64,000 nt of DNA from Winslowiella iniecta (GTDB lineage: Bacteria > Pseudomonadota > Gammaproteobacteria > Enterobacterales > Enterobacteriaceae). A program made the position numbers and the translations under genes. Positions 40,996 to 51,175 of this stretch are shown in pieces (positions within the stretch are counted from its first letter, which is position 1; every line of letters starts with the position of its first letter). The notes beneath the pieces are model-generated. The model saw only the letters and a list, made by a program, of their open reading frames with translations, did not search any database and had not been told where the DNA came from. The stretch lies in the NCBI RefSeq assembly GCF_001267535.1, contig NZ_JRXE01000007.1, forward strand, positions 100,398 to 164,397. Direction: 5' to 3'.

Positions 40996-41823
40996 ATGGC
41001 TTTTCAGACATGGCAAATTGGACTGGATATCCAGAACGGACAGCTCTGTGCCTTAGGCATCCAGCGCCGTCGTAACGGCTGGCAGTTGCGCCACTGGTGG
41101 CAACATGCGCTGCCGAAAGATACGTTAAGAAACGGCGCACTGCAACGTTCCGCCGAACTCACTGCGGTGCTGCAATGCTGGCGTAAGCAGCTTCCCCGTG
41201 ATATCTCCCTGCGTGTCGGCTTCCCGCCGCAACTGGTGTTGCAGCGCCAAATCGACCTGCCGCGCCAGCCATTACGCGAACCGGAGCGTAGCAGCTATGT
41301 GCGGGCGGCGGCGAGACGATTTTTCCCAATTGAGCCGGATGCGCTGGCGCTGGACTACCGCGAATCGCCGGACTATCCCGGCCAGCTATGCGTCACGGCG
41401 GCACGGCGCGAAATGCTGGAACAGTGGCTGGCGTGTTTTGCTCAGGCCGGACTGTTGCCCCAGGTATTTGAGTTAACCGCGGCGGCGCTGCGTTCGCTGG
41501 CACTGGCGCTGGCGCTTGATCCGGCAGCAACGCTGATTCATCGGCTGGCCGATCACTGGCTGTGGTTTTCGCCGGAAAATAAGCAGCAACCTTGCGGCTG
41601 GTGCACGCTGGATGACGCTGCTGATTACACCGCGCTGCGCCTGCGTTATCTGCCTGCTGCCGAAGTGATCTATTACAGCGCGGCTGAAGCCGACAGTTTA
41701 CCGGAAGGTGCGCGCGACCTGCTGCCGCTGGATGCTCTGCAACTGATGCAACCGCCGTTACCGCACAGCAGCGGCAGCTTTGCGCTGGCAGCAGGGCTGG
41801 CGCTGCGGCCGGAGGATTGTTAA
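40996..41823 (+). CDS. hofM: PilM-like protein HofM
   Basis: 275 residues, actin-like PilM/ComA family. The N-terminus MAFQTWQIGLDIQNGQLCAL resembles the first strand and phosphate loop of the fold. PilM proteins dock on the cytoplasmic tail of PilN and form the inner-membrane platform of type IV pilus-like machines. In enterobacteria hofMNOPQ has been tied to use of DNA as a nutrient. First gene of the operon; its TAA overlaps the hofN ATG. Confidence 0.9.
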   Translation: MAFQTWQIGLDIQNGQLCALGIQRRRNGWQLRHWWQHALPKDTLRNGALQRSAELTAVLQCWRKQLPRDISLRVGFPPQLVLQRQIDLPRQPLREPERSSYVRAAARRFFPIEPDALALDYRESPDYPGQLCVTAARREMLEQWLACFAQAGLLPQVFELTAAALRSLALALALDPAATLIHRLADHWLWFSPENKQQPCGWCTLDDAADYTALRLRYLPAAEVIYYSAAEADSLPEGARDLLPLDALQLMQPPLPHSSGSFALAAGLALRPEDC

Positions 41824-42368
41824 TGGTGTGGGTAAATCTGCTGAACTGGCGCGAACAGCAGCGGGCAGTGCGCCAGCGTCACTGGCTGTGGGCGCTGGCG
41901 GGGTTGATGGTGCCAGGTGTGATGGTGATGACGCTGCTGCATTGTCGTCTGGCGGCGGAAAATCAGTTATGGCAACAGCGGCTGAACCAGCGACAGGCAG
42001 CGGTTGCACTGGCCGATACGCTGGCACAGAAGCTGACGCAGGCGCAGCAGGAGCAGCAACGCCTGCTGGCGGTTCAGAATCAGCAACAACAACGCTGGCA
42101 GCGTAATCAGCAGTGGTATCAGTTTGCGCTGGCGTTGCCGCAGCTGATGCCAGAAGGCATGTGGCTTACCAGCATCAGTAAGGCGATATCGGGATTCAGC
42201 GTCAGCGGCAGCGGCCAGCAGATGGCTGATATCAGCGCTTTTCGTCATCAGCTTGAGCAGCAGGCGCTGTTTCAGCAGGTGAGTCATGGCCCGGTGCAGC
42301 GACAAGCGGAAGGCGAGATGCAGTTTAGTCTGCTTGCCAGCCTGCAGGAGGAAACGCCGAATGAGTGA
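41823..42368 (+). CDS. hofN: PilN-like protein HofN
   Basis: 181 residues. The start ATG at 41823 overlaps the hofM stop (TAATG). A short cytoplasmic segment with the PilN-type motif VNLLNWREQQR at about 4-14 is followed by one membrane segment (about 22-40) and a Gln-rich coiled coil. The INLLPWR-like motif is the PilM-binding site in relatives. It ends within the first codons of hofO. Confidence 0.88.
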   Translation: MVWVNLLNWREQQRAVRQRHWLWALAGLMVPGVMVMTLLHCRLAAENQLWQQRLNQRQAAVALADTLAQKLTQAQQEQQRLLAVQNQQQQRWQRNQQWYQFALALPQLMPEGMWLTSISKAISGFSVSGSGQQMADISAFRHQLEQQALFQQVSHGPVQRQAEGEMQFSLLASLQEETPNE

Positions 42369-42858
42369 GTGGCTCCTGCGCTGGCAATATGCCGCGCCTC
42401 ACTGGCAGTGGGGCAGCGTGCTGGTGTTGCCGGTGCTGTTACTGATGTTACTGGCCGGATGGTGGCTGCAACCGCAGTACCAGCAGCGTCAGGCGCTGAT
42501 TAATCAGTGCCAACAGCGGCTGGCGCACTATCAGACGCAGCTGGCGCAGTTACGCAGTCAGCCAGCGCTGCTGACGCAACAACAGCGCAATCAGCAGTTG
42601 CGGGCTTCTCTGCAAGGGGCGGGCGAGCAGGCTTTCTCACTGGTGGCGTTGCTGGCGCATGGTGCGGTGCTTGAGGCATGGCAACCCGCTCCGCAGGGCG
42701 GTGTATTCACGCTACAGCTGAGCTGGCCGCAGTTTCAACAGTTGATGGCGTATCTCGCCTCACGTCAGCCGCCGGTTACGGTCGATACGTTTCAGCTACG
42801 GCGCAGCGGCGAGCGGCTACGGATGACAGTTAATCTGGGAGCCAGTGATGACGGGTAG
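42361..42858 (+). CDS. hofO: PilO-like protein HofO
   Basis: 165 residues from the ATG at 42361, which overlaps the end of hofN by eight bases. Further upstream in-frame sequence lies wholly inside hofN and is not used. A membrane segment at about 20-40 is followed by a Gln-rich helix and a small alpha/beta domain, as in PilO. It overlaps the start of hofP by 11 bases. Confidence 0.85.
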   Translation: MSEWLLRWQYAAPHWQWGSVLVLPVLLLMLLAGWWLQPQYQQRQALINQCQQRLAHYQTQLAQLRSQPALLTQQQRNQQLRASLQGAGEQAFSLVALLAHGAVLEAWQPAPQGGVFTLQLSWPQFQQLMAYLASRQPPVTVDTFQLRRSGERLRMTVNLGASDDG

Positions 42859-43234
42859 TCGGATGCTGTGGCTAATGGTGCTGGTGGTGGCTGATGCGCA
42901 GGCGCGCGATCCTTTCGTCCCTCCGCAAGTGATTCGCTGCGTCACTGAGCTGCCGACGCTGAACCAGTGGCGTTTGCAGGGCGTGATTGGCCGTGAAAGT
43001 GACTGGCGCGGCTGGCTGCTGTCGCCGCAGGGGCAGGCGCTGACGGTGGTGCCGGACAGCCATTTTCCGGTTTCTCCCTGGCAGATCGGTGAGATCAATG
43101 GACAAAGTATCCGCTTTCGCGCCACGGAAAGCTGTGAAGAGCGGCAATTCAGCCTGCGACTAAAAGGACGTTTATATGAAAAGGATAATCACCGCCATGC
43201 TGTGGCTGCTGATGACCAGCAGCCGCGCCAATGA
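42848..43234 (+). CDS. hofP: PilP-like protein HofP
   Basis: 128 residues from ATG 42848 (GTG 42845 is an alternative). A signal peptide is present with probable cleavage after VVADAQA, and the mature start is RDPFVPP. The beta-rich region LNQWRLQGVIGRESDWRGWL resembles PilP, which links the inner-membrane platform to the secretin. The last 59 bases overlap the start of hofQ in another frame, an unusually long overlap for this operon. Confidence 0.82.
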   Translation: MTGSRMLWLMVLVVADAQARDPFVPPQVIRCVTELPTLNQWRLQGVIGRESDWRGWLLSPQGQALTVVPDSHFPVSPWQIGEINGQSIRFRATESCEERQFSLRLKGRLYEKDNHRHAVAADDQQPRQ

Positions 43235-44423
43235 GGCACCGATCACGCTGGCATTTGATGACGCCCCGGTTGAGCGGGTATTACAGGCGCTGGCCGACTA
43301 TCAGCAGCTTAATCTGATGGTGGCTCCCGGCGTTCAGGGCACGCTGTCGCTGCGGCTGAAAGAGGTGTCGTGGCAACAGGCACTGACATTAATCACCCGG
43401 ATGGCAAAGCTGGATATCGAAACCGAAGGCAACGTTATGCTGGTTTATCCTGAAAGCTGGCAACAGGAGAAGCAGCAGCGTGCCGCGCAGCGCAGCGAGG
43501 AACAGCAACGAAATCTGCCGCTGGAGACGCGCACGCTAACCTTGCTGTACGCCGATGCCACGGCGGTCAATAACAGTTTGCTGGCGGAGCGGGACAAACT
43601 GCTGACGCCGCGTGGCAGCGTGACGGTCGATACCCGCATGAATGCGCTGTTGCTGCGCGATACCCGTTCCGCGCTACAGCAGGCCGAGCAGTGGGTGCGT
43701 GCGCTGGATGTGCCGCTTGATCAAATTGAACTGGCAGCGCATATCGTGACGATCAGTGAAGAGAACCTGCGTGAACTGGGTGTCAGCTGGGGGTTAAGCA
43801 GCGAAGAGCAGATCACCCGCGCACTGCGCTCGACGCAGTTGGGAATTGATCTTGGCGTGACCAAACCGACTTTTACCGCCGGGTTCAGCCTGGCGCGGCT
43901 GGACGGCCGCCTGCTCGATCTGGAGCTCAGCGCGCTGGAGCGCGAAAATCAGATTGAAATTATCGCCAGCCCGCGTCTGTTTACCTCGCATCAACAGCCT
44001 GCCAGCATCAAACAGGGCACTGAAATTCCCTATGAAGTTTCCAGCGGCAACAACGGGGCGACAACCATCGAATTTAAGGAAGCGGTGCTGGGCATGGAGG
44101 TGACGCCGTCAGTGCAACCCAATGGGCGAATTATGCTGAAATTGCGCATCAGCCAGAATGTGCCTGGGCGTAATCTGCACAGCGGTGAAATTGAGGTACT
44201 GACTATCGATAAACAGGAGATTGAAACCCAGATTAGCCTGAAAGATGGTCAGACACTGGCACTTGGCGGCATTTTCCAGCAACAGAACTCGACGGGGCGC
44301 GATAAAGTGCCATTATTAGGCGATATTCCGCTATTGGGTGCGCTGTTTCGTCATGACGTTCGTCAGCAGAAGCGGCGTGAGCTGGTAATTTTTATCACGC
44401 CACGACTGATCCGTGACGAATGA
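43176..44423 (+). CDS. hofQ: secretin HofQ (PilQ/ComE-like)
   Basis: 415 residues. The signal peptide MKRIITAMLWLLMTSSRA is followed by a short N-domain (AMIN-less, STN-like, about 25-80), an N1/KH-like domain and a C-terminal secretin domain (about 230-415) ending ELVIFITPRLIRDE. It should form an outer-membrane pore for DNA uptake. The ATG at 43176 has AAAGGACG upstream and lies inside the hofP coding region. Confidence 0.93.
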   Translation: MKRIITAMLWLLMTSSRANEAPITLAFDDAPVERVLQALADYQQLNLMVAPGVQGTLSLRLKEVSWQQALTLITRMAKLDIETEGNVMLVYPESWQQEKQQRAAQRSEEQQRNLPLETRTLTLLYADATAVNNSLLAERDKLLTPRGSVTVDTRMNALLLRDTRSALQQAEQWVRALDVPLDQIELAAHIVTISEENLRELGVSWGLSSEEQITRALRSTQLGIDLGVTKPTFTAGFSLARLDGRLLDLELSALERENQIEIIASPRLFTSHQQPASIKQGTEIPYEVSSGNNGATTIEFKEAVLGMEVTPSVQPNGRIMLKLRISQNVPGRNLHSGEIEVLTIDKQEIETQISLKDGQTLALGGIFQQQNSTGRDKVPLLGDIPLLGALFRHDVRQQKRRELVIFITPRLIRDE

Positions 44424-44823
44424 TGCTTTTTTGTCAGGAAAGCGTCTTAGCTGGACGTTTTTTCATTGATTGCTAACATATGCGTTTGACGCAAGAGCGG
44501 AATTAGCTTACAAGGTTTAGCGATTTTGAATTTTAGGCCATCGTGCCGGTTGCAGAAAATGCAATAAACCGTTTTATATCGCGCTAATGCAGCGTTCCGA
44601 TGCATGTGAAATCGGTCAGATAAATAAAGCGGACTGAAACGCGCCGATGTCAGCGCGCAGTGAGCAGGCAATTTATTCGGTTGCCAAACGACCTTGAGTA
44701 TTGAGATAATTTTCAGTCTGACTCTCGCACTATCGCTCATGAGGTTTCAGTTCATGTCCCGCCAGCGGCAGCATCGTTGAACGCGGGGTATCATCAACGA
44801 ATTGTCTTAGTAATACCGAAAAA
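44424..44823. other. hofQ-aroK intergenic region with terminator-like hairpin
   Basis: 400-bp gap. Near its left end, about 44440-44463, AAGCGTC and GACGTTT can pair (one G-T) around TTAGCTG and are followed by TTTTC, a plausible terminator for the hof operon. The remainder should hold the aroK promoter. I recognised no RNA gene or operator. Confidence 0.5.
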
Positions 44824-45345
44824 ATGGCAGAGAAACGCAATATCTTTCTGGTTGGGCCTATGGGTGCCGGCAAAAGCACTATTGGTCGTCAGTTAGCTCA
44901 GCAACTCAATATGGAATTTTTCGATTCTGATCAAGAAATTGAGCGACGTACCGGAGCGGATGTGGGCTGGGTGTTCGACGTTGAGGGCGAAGAAGGCTTT
45001 CGTGATCGCGAAGAAAAAATCATTAATGAACTCACCGAAAAACAGGGCATTGTGCTGGCAACTGGCGGCGGCTCTGTAAAATCACGTGAAACCCGTAATC
45101 GTCTTTCCGCCCGTGGCGTTGTGGTGTATCTGGAAACCACTATTGAGAAACAACTGGCACGTACGCAACGTGATAAAAAGCGTCCGCTGCTGCAAGTTGA
45201 TTCGCCTCCGCGTGAAGTGCTGGAAGCTTTAGCGAACGAACGCAATCCGCTGTATGAAGAGATTGCAGATGTGACGATTCGCACCGACGATCAAAGTGCC
45301 AAAGTAGTCGCTAATCAGATCATTAATATGTTGGAAAAGAACTGA
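44824..45345 (+). CDS. aroK: shikimate kinase I
   Basis: Phosphorylates shikimate at the 3-hydroxyl in aromatic amino acid synthesis. It has 173 residues. The P-loop GPMGAGKS is at 11-18, and the shikimate-binding region [13 protein letters not shown] and the GGGSV loop are intact. It heads the conserved aroK-aroB-damX-dam-rpe-gph-trpS cluster, with 193 bases before aroB. Confidence 0.97.
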   Translation: MAEKRNIFLVGPMGAGKSTIGRQLAQQLNMEFFDSDQEIERRTGADVGWVFDVEGEEGFRDREEKIINELTEKQGIVLATGGGSVKSRETRNRLSARGVVVYLETTIEKQLARTQRDKKRPLLQVDSPPREVLEALANERNPLYEEIADVTIRTDDQSAKVVANQIINMLEKN

Positions 45346-45538
45346 TTAGTGTAAACGCGTTGGAATGAGGCTCGTGCGGCTTCAGATAAGGTCAGAACCA
45401 GTAAGCCTGCGACAGTTATTGCTGATAATTGCGTATTGCATGCTGGTTTGACGCCGAATCCTGAGGCGCGGTCGATTTCAACTCAGTTGTACATACCTGC
45501 CCAGACAATGGGCATAGCACATAGGGTTATACAGCGTC

Positions 45539-46627
45539 ATGGAGAGGATTACCGTCACTCTGGGGGAAAGAAGTTACCCCATCACCATCGCTGCCGGACT
45601 GTTTAACGATCCGGCTTCTTTTTGGCCGCTGAAAGCGGGCGATCAGACCATGCTGGTGACGAACCAGACGCTGGCTCCTCTCTATCTGGACACGCTGCGT
45701 AACCTGCTGGAAAGCGCGGGCATCAAAGTCGATCAGGTTATTTTGCCTGACGGCGAGCAGTATAAAACCCTGGCGGTTATGGACCAGGTCTTCACCGCGC
45801 TACTGGAAAAACCGCATGGTCGCGATACCACCCTGATTGCCCTCGGTGGCGGGGTGATTGGCGACCTGACCGGTTTCGCCGCCGCCAGCTATCAACGCGG
45901 CGTGCGCTTTATTCAGGTGCCGACCACTCTATTATCTCAGGTCGACTCCTCGGTTGGTGGCAAAACCGCCGTTAACCATCCTCTTGGCAAGAATATGATC
46001 GGTGCCTTCTACCAGCCTGCTTCGGTGGTGGTCGATCTGGATTGCCTCAATAGCTTACCGCCGCGTGAACTGGCTTCAGGCATGGCGGAAGTGATCAAAT
46101 ACGGCATCATTCTCGATGCTGACTTCTTCGACTGGCTGGAACAGAACCTCGATGCGCTGATGGCGCTGGATGGGGCTGCGATGGCGTATTGCATCCGTCG
46201 CTGCTGCGAACTGAAAGCTGAAGTGGTTGCGGCCGACGAACGTGAAACCGGTCTGCGTGCGCTGTTGAACCTGGGTCATACCTATGGTCATGCGATTGAA
46301 GCGCATATGGGCTATGGTAACTGGTTGCATGGTGAAGCGGTTGCCGCCGGAATGGTGATGGCAGCACGAACGGCTGAGCGCCTTGGTCAGTTCAGCGCGA
46401 CGGACACTGACCGCATTATTGCCTTGCTGACGCGTGCCGGATTGCCGGTTAACGGTCCGGAAAGCATGCAGTCGCAGGACTACTTACCGCATATGATGCG
46501 CGATAAAAAAGTGTTAGCCGGGGAGTTACGGCTGGTGTTGCCTCTCGCAATCGGTAAAGCCGAAGTGCGTGGCGGTGTCGCGCATGATATTGTTCTGGCA
46601 GCAATTGAAGATTGCCAGAAATCTTAA
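45539..46627 (+). CDS. aroB: 3-dehydroquinate synthase
   Basis: NAD- and metal-dependent cyclisation of DAHP to 3-dehydroquinate, the second step of the shikimate pathway. It has 362 residues. The nucleotide-binding region is [17 protein letters not shown], and the metal ligands lie in [23 protein letters not shown] and [11 protein letters not shown]. Second gene of the cluster. A hairpin-capable sequence with stem ACGCCG(T)CC / GGGCGGCGT lies at about 46672-46690, just before the damX ribosome site. Confidence 0.97.
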   Translation: MERITVTLGERSYPITIAAGLFNDPASFWPLKAGDQTMLVTNQTLAPLYLDTLRNLLESAGIKVDQVILPDGEQYKTLAVMDQVFTALLEKPHGRDTTLIALGGGVIGDLTGFAAASYQRGVRFIQVPTTLLSQVDSSVGGKTAVNHPLGKNMIGAFYQPASVVVDLDCLNSLPPRELASGMAEVIKYGIILDADFFDWLEQNLDALMALDGAAMAYCIRRCCELKAEVVAADERETGLRALLNLGHTYGHAIEAHMGYGNWLHGEAVAAGMVMAARTAERLGQFSATDTDRIIALLTRAGLPVNGPESMQSQDYLPHMMRDKKVLAGELRLVLPLAIGKAEVRGGVAHDIVLAAIEDCQKS

Positions 46628-46715
46628 AATAGCGTCGGCGTTGCCGGCCTGAATATGATCCAGACGCCGTCCACCCAGGTGGGCGGCGTATGCTGTTAAA
46701 CGGGAGGAGGTTGTA

Positions 46716-47714
46716 ATGGACGAGTTTAAACCGGAAGACGAGTTAAAACCTGACACCAGTGACCGTCGCCCTACGCGATCGCGTAAAACGTCTTCGGCGC
46801 CGAAGATTGCGGTTTCCCGTCAGCATATGATGATGGGCATCGGTATCCTTGTGCTGCTGCTGTTAGTGATTGGTATTGGCTCGGCATTGAATGGCCCGAG
46901 CGATGATAAGCAAGCGCAGCAGCCAGTGAGCGGTAATACCGGCAGCAATGGCAATGGCGGGGAAAAGAGTATCGATCTCTCCGGTTCCTCATCAATCAGC
47001 GGCCAGGCTAACGATCAATCCGCTACTACGCCAGGTGCGCTGACTGACTCATCCAGCCAGAATGCTTCCAACAGCGGTCAGCAACTGAGTGCGCCACCGA
47101 TCTCGTCGACGCCGACTCAGGCTGAGCCAGTCCAGGCTCCAGCGAATCAACAGCGGGTTGAACTGCCTGGCGATCTGAACACAGCGCTTAACTCGCAGCA
47201 GGGCGAAGTCAATAACGCCGCGTCGGGCAATAGCTCATTGCCAACTGCACCGGCGACGGTCGCGGGCGGTAATCCGTCTGGTCAGCCAGCGTCAAAACCG
47301 GCGGCGAAACCGGCGCAGCATCAGGCCAACGCCCAGCAGCACAAACCGGCGACGCAGAAACCGGCTGCCACTAAACCCGCAGCTAAAGAAACCAGCAAGC
47401 CGACAGCGACCGCCAGCCGCAACAGCGCACCTGCGACGGCCAGCCAGTCGACACCGGGCGGTAACTATACTTTGCAGCTGAGCAGCGCTTCACGTTCCGA
47501 TACGCTGAATGCCTGGGCGAAAAAACAGAATCTGAATGGCTATCACGTGTATAAAACCACGCGTAACGGTCAACCCTGGTATGTGCTGGTTAGCGGCTCC
47601 TACGCCACACCAGCCGATGCCAAACGTGCTGTCTCTTCACTGCCTGCTGAGGTTCGTGCCCAGAGTCCATGGGTCAAGCCGGTCAGTCAGGTAAAAAAGG
47701 AATCGGTTAATTAA
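46716..47714 (+). CDS. damX: cell division protein DamX
   Basis: 332 residues, bitopic SPOR-domain protein recruited to the septum. A short cytoplasmic basic region precedes one membrane segment (about 38-58, MMMGIGILVLLLLVIGIG). A long Ser/Gln/Pro/Ala-rich linker and a C-terminal SPOR domain (about 243-325, YTLQLSSASRSDTLNAWAKK onward) follow. SPOR binds denuded septal glycan. It starts behind GGGAGGAGG, 88 bases after aroB. Confidence 0.95.
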   Translation: MDEFKPEDELKPDTSDRRPTRSRKTSSAPKIAVSRQHMMMGIGILVLLLLVIGIGSALNGPSDDKQAQQPVSGNTGSNGNGGEKSIDLSGSSSISGQANDQSATTPGALTDSSSQNASNSGQQLSAPPISSTPTQAEPVQAPANQQRVELPGDLNTALNSQQGEVNNAASGNSSLPTAPATVAGGNPSGQPASKPAAKPAQHQANAQQHKPATQKPAATKPAAKETSKPTATASRNSAPATASQSTPGGNYTLQLSSASRSDTLNAWAKKQNLNGYHVYKTTRNGQPWYVLVSGSYATPADAKRAVSSLPAEVRAQSPWVKPVSQVKKESVN

Positions 47715-47718
47715 TCTG

Positions 47719-47744
47719 TCGGGGCCGTAATGCTACGGCCCCGA
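47719..47744 (+). terminator. hairpin after damX
   Basis: Perfect 11-bp stem TCGGGGCCGTA / TACGGCCCCGA with loop ATGC, five bases after the damX stop. No T-run follows, so it may act as a partial terminator or mRNA 3'-end stabiliser within the aroK-trpS cluster rather than a full stop. Confidence 0.55.
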
Positions 47745-47814
47745 GATGAAATTCAAGCGCAGATATGCTGTCGGGTAAATCCACAGCCAGAAGAGTAAAA
47801 GTAATAACGACGGC

Positions 47815-48627
47815 ATGAAAAAAAATCGCGCTTTTTTGAAATGGGCGGGTGGCAAATACCCGTTACTGGACGATATTCGACGTCATCTTCCGCAGGGAGA
47901 CTGTTTAGTTGAGCCTTTTGTGGGTGCCGGGTCGGTCTTTCTTAATACCGACTATGACAACTACATACTGGCTGATATCAACAGTGATCTCATCAATCTC
48001 TACAACATCGTGAAAACCCGCACCGTTGAGTTTATTAACGATACGCGCCAGCTGTTTATTCCGGAGGCTAACGATGCTGACTTCTACTATGCACGGCGCA
48101 GCGAGTTTAACGCCAGCCGCGATGCTTATCGCCGTGCGGTGTTGTTTACCTGGCTGAATCGTCACTGTTATAACGGCTTATGCCGCTACAATCTCAGTGG
48201 CGAATTTAACGTGCCCTTTGGCCGCTACCGGAAGCCGTACTTCCCGGAAGATGAGTTGTACTGGTTTGCCGAGCGTGCGCAAAAAGCCACCTTTGTCTGT
48301 GAATCGTACGATGTTACCCTGAACAACGCGCGTCCGGGTTCGGTAGTCTATTGCGATCCTCCGTACGCGCCGCTGTCGGCCACGGCGAATTTCACCGCCT
48401 ACCACACCAACAGCTTTAGCCTGCGTGAGCAGCAGCATCTGGCGGAACTGGCGGAAAAGCTGTCGCAGGAGCGCCATATTCCGGTGTTGATCTCCAACCA
48501 TGACACCGAATTAACCCGCCTCTGGTATCAGGATGCGGTGCTGCATGTGGTGAAAGCGCGGCGGTCAATCAGCAGAAGTATTAGTGGTCGCAGTAAAGTG
48601 GACGAATTACTGGCGCTCTATAGCTAA
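47815..48627 (+). CDS. dam: DNA adenine methyltransferase Dam
   Basis: Methylates adenine in GATC, guiding mismatch repair and replication timing. It has 270 residues. The N-terminal FLKWAGGK and [11 protein letters not shown]doMet motif and the catalytic DPPY at 181-184 are all present. It is the cluster gene after damX and lies 89 bases before rpe. This context supports the chromosomal housekeeping Dam rather than a phage or restriction-associated copy. Confidence 0.97.
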   Translation: MKKNRAFLKWAGGKYPLLDDIRRHLPQGDCLVEPFVGAGSVFLNTDYDNYILADINSDLINLYNIVKTRTVEFINDTRQLFIPEANDADFYYARRSEFNASRDAYRRAVLFTWLNRHCYNGLCRYNLSGEFNVPFGRYRKPYFPEDELYWFAERAQKATFVCESYDVTLNNARPGSVVYCDPPYAPLSATANFTAYHTNSFSLREQQHLAELAEKLSQERHIPVLISNHDTELTRLWYQDAVLHVVKARRSISRSISGRSKVDELLALYS

Positions 48628-48716
48628 ACCAGCACAGCTGCGGTATAGAGCGTTTCGTTCGCCGACCTGGAAATTATGCCTGTGCCGGTCACAGGCACAT
48701 CAATTGGGAGAAACGG

Positions 48717-49403
48717 ATGAAACGATTTTTGCTGGCCCCATCAATTCTGTCTGCAGATTTTGCCCGCCTTGGCGAAGATACGGCTAAAGCCCTGGCAGCC
48801 GGAGGCGATGTAGTGCATTTCGACGTAATGGACAACCACTACGTACCCAATCTGACCATGGGCCCGATGGTGCTGAAAGCGCTGCGCGACTATGGCATTA
48901 CTGCGCCGATTGACGTCCACCTGATGGCAAAACCGGTCGACAGCCTGATTCCGGAATTTGCCAAAGCCGGTGCCAGTTATATCACTTTCCATCCTGAAGC
49001 CTCATTACACGTGGATCGCTCGCTGCAACTGATTAGAGAGCACGGTTGTAAAGCCGGGCTGGTGTTTACCCCTGCCACGCCACTGAACTACCTCGATTAT
49101 GTGATGGATAAAGTCGATATCATTCTGCTGATGTCGGTGAATCCGGGCTTTGGCGGCCAGTCATTTATTCCTTCCACGCTGGACAAACTGCGCCAGGTGC
49201 GCAAGTTGATCGATAACAGCGGTTACGATATTCGCCTGGAAGTCGATGGCGGCGTGAAGATCGATAATATTGCAGAAATTGCGGCGGCGGGTGCGGATAT
49301 GTTTGTTGCCGGATCGGCGATCTTCGGTCATCCGGATTACAAAAAAGTGATCGACGATATGCGCAATGAACTGGAGAAATCGCGCCATGGCTCATTTCAC
49401 TGA
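48717..49403 (+). CDS. rpe: ribulose-phosphate 3-epimerase
   Basis: Interconverts ribulose-5-phosphate and xylulose-5-phosphate. It has 228 residues and a TIM barrel. Metal and catalytic residues lie in [18 protein letters not shown] and LEVDGGV. Start behind GGGAGAAACGG. The 3' end overlaps gph by 17 bases. Confidence 0.97.
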   Translation: MKRFLLAPSILSADFARLGEDTAKALAAGGDVVHFDVMDNHYVPNLTMGPMVLKALRDYGITAPIDVHLMAKPVDSLIPEFAKAGASYITFHPEASLHVDRSLQLIREHGCKAGLVFTPATPLNYLDYVMDKVDIILLMSVNPGFGGQSFIPSTLDKLRQVRKLIDNSGYDIRLEVDGGVKIDNIAEIAAAGADMFVAGSAIFGHPDYKKVIDDMRNELEKSRHGSFH

Positions 49404-50064
49404 TATTCGCGCATTAGCGTTTGATCTGGATGGTACGCTGGTCGACAGCGCGCCAGGTCTGGCGAGTGCACTCGATCAGGCGCTGCAAGCGATGCAGCTT
49501 CCGGCGCCTGGCGTTGAGCGGGTGGCGACCTGGATCGGCAATGGCGCCGATATTATGGTTGAGCGCGCCCTGACGTGGGCATTGGGCCAATCGCCGCACG
49601 ACGATCAGGCGCGCGACGCACGTGCGCTGTTTGATCAATATTATGCGCAGACCGTCGAGAGCGGCAGTACGCTGTTTCCGCATGTCGCCACGGTGCTGGC
49701 GACGCTGGCGCAGCACAATCTGCCGCTGGCGCTGGTCACCAATAAGCCCACGCCGTTTGTCGAGCCACTGTTGCGTTCGCTGGGTATTGCTCAGCACTTT
49801 TCGCTGATTATCGGCGGCGACGACGTGGTGGTGAAAAAGCCGCATCCGGCACCGCTGTTCTTAGTTTTAGGTCATTTTGGTCTGTTGCCTGAGCAGTTGC
49901 TGTTTGTCGGTGACTCACGCAATGATATTCTGGCAGCGCAGGCGGCAGGCTGCCCCTGTGTTGGCATGACCTTCGGTTATAACTATGGTGAATCGATCAC
50001 CACCAGCCATCCGAGCCTCGCTCTGGACGATTTTAACGAGCTTCTGCCCGCGTTAGGGCTGTAA
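49387..50064 (+). CDS. gph: phosphoglycolate phosphatase
   Basis: HAD phosphatase that removes 2-phosphoglycolate made during DNA repair. It has 225 residues from ATG 49387, which has GGAG upstream. The upstream in-frame ATG at 49366 would add seven residues inside rpe. The nucleophile motif DLDGT is at 13-17, with LVTNKPTPF and [13 protein letters not shown] downstream. It overlaps rpe and is followed by trpS after 18 bases. Confidence 0.96.
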   Translation: MAHFTDIRALAFDLDGTLVDSAPGLASALDQALQAMQLPAPGVERVATWIGNGADIMVERALTWALGQSPHDDQARDARALFDQYYAQTVESGSTLFPHVATVLATLAQHNLPLALVTNKPTPFVEPLLRSLGIAQHFSLIIGGDDVVVKKPHPAPLFLVLGHFGLLPEQLLFVGDSRNDILAAQAAGCPCVGMTFGYNYGESITTSHPSLALDDFNELLPALGL

Positions 50065-50082
50065 TTATCAGGATAGAAAAGC

Positions 50083-51087
50083 ATGAGCAAACCCATCGTA
50101 TTTAGCGGCGCACAGCCTTCAGGTGAACTGACCATTGGTAACTACATGGGTGCGCTACGTCAGTGGGTGCAGATGCAGGATGATTTCCACTGCATCTACT
50201 GCATCGTTGACCTGCACGCGATCACTGTGCGTCAGGACCCGGTTGCACTGCGCAAAGCCACGCTGGATACTCTGGCGCTCTATCTGGCTTGCGGAATTGA
50301 TCCGAGCAAAAGCACCATCTTTGTTCAGTCCCATGTGCCGGAGCACACGCAACTGAGCTGGATTCTGAACTGTTATACCTATTTCGGCGAACTCAGCCGT
50401 ATGACGCAGTTTAAGGATAAATCCGCGCGTTACGAAGAGAACATCAATGCCGGTCTGTTCGACTATCCGGTGCTGATGGCCGCCGATATCCTGCTGTATC
50501 AGACCAATCAGGTTCCGGTCGGCGAAGATCAGAAGCAGCATTTAGAGCTGAGCCGCGATATCGCCAACCGTTTTAACGCGCTGTATGGCGATGTGTTTAA
50601 AGTGCCTGAGCCGTTTATTCCGAAATCCGGCGCGCGCGTGATGTCACTGCTCGACCCGACGCGGAAAATGTCCAAGTCTGACGATAACCGTAACAATGTG
50701 ATCGGCCTGCTGGAAGATCCAAAATCGGTGGTGAAGAAGATCAAGCGTGCGGTTACCGATTCCGAAGAGCCACCAGTGGTGCGTTATGACGTGAAAGAGA
50801 AAGCCGGAGTGTCTAACCTGCTGGATATCCTTTCTGCAGTAACCGGTAAAACTATCGTTGAGCTGGAACAAGAGTTCGAAGGCAAAATGTATGGCCACCT
50901 GAAAGGTGCGGTAGCCGATGCGGTTTCCGGGATGCTGACCGAGTTGCAGGAGCGCTATTACAGCTTCCGTAATGATGAAGCGTATCTGGAGCAGGTGATG
51001 CGTGACGGTGCCAGCAAAGCGCGTGCTCATGCTCAGGAAACGCTGAAAAAGGTGTATGAAGCGGTAGGATTTGTCGCACAGCCGTAA
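50083..51087 (+). CDS. trpS: tryptophanyl-tRNA synthetase
   Basis: Class I synthetase, 334 residues. The HIGH-like signature is TIGN (in [12 protein letters not shown]) and the KMSKS loop is RKMSKSDDN at about 194-202. It is the last gene of the aroK-trpS cluster. A two-hairpin repeat follows 16 bases after its stop. Confidence 0.97.
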   Translation: MSKPIVFSGAQPSGELTIGNYMGALRQWVQMQDDFHCIYCIVDLHAITVRQDPVALRKATLDTLALYLACGIDPSKSTIFVQSHVPEHTQLSWILNCYTYFGELSRMTQFKDKSARYEENINAGLFDYPVLMAADILLYQTNQVPVGEDQKQHLELSRDIANRFNALYGDVFKVPEPFIPKSGARVMSLLDPTRKMSKSDDNRNNVIGLLEDPKSVVKKIKRAVTDSEEPPVVRYDVKEKAGVSNLLDILSAVTGKTIVELEQEFEGKMYGHLKGAVADAVSGMLTELQERYYSFRNDEAYLEQVMRDGASKARAHAQETLKKVYEAVGFVAQP

Positions 51088-51103
51088 ATTGTGCCTGCTG
51101 TAA

Positions 51104-51162
51104 TAAGGGAGCCGAAAACGGCTCCCTTACAGGTTCGGCGTTCTCGCCGCCGGTGCTGAAAA
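51104..51162. repeat. two-hairpin intergenic repeat, variant order
   Basis: The first hairpin has an 11-bp stem TAAGGGAGCCG / CGGCTCCCTTA with loop AAAA (51104-51129). The second part, CGGCGTTCTCGCCGCCGGTGC, is a reversed GGGCGGCG-type unit. The relative order and orientation differ from the copies at 21188 and 31002. It sits between the convergent trpS and cysG genes. Confidence 0.8.
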
Positions 51163-51175
51163 CTCACAATCAGGG

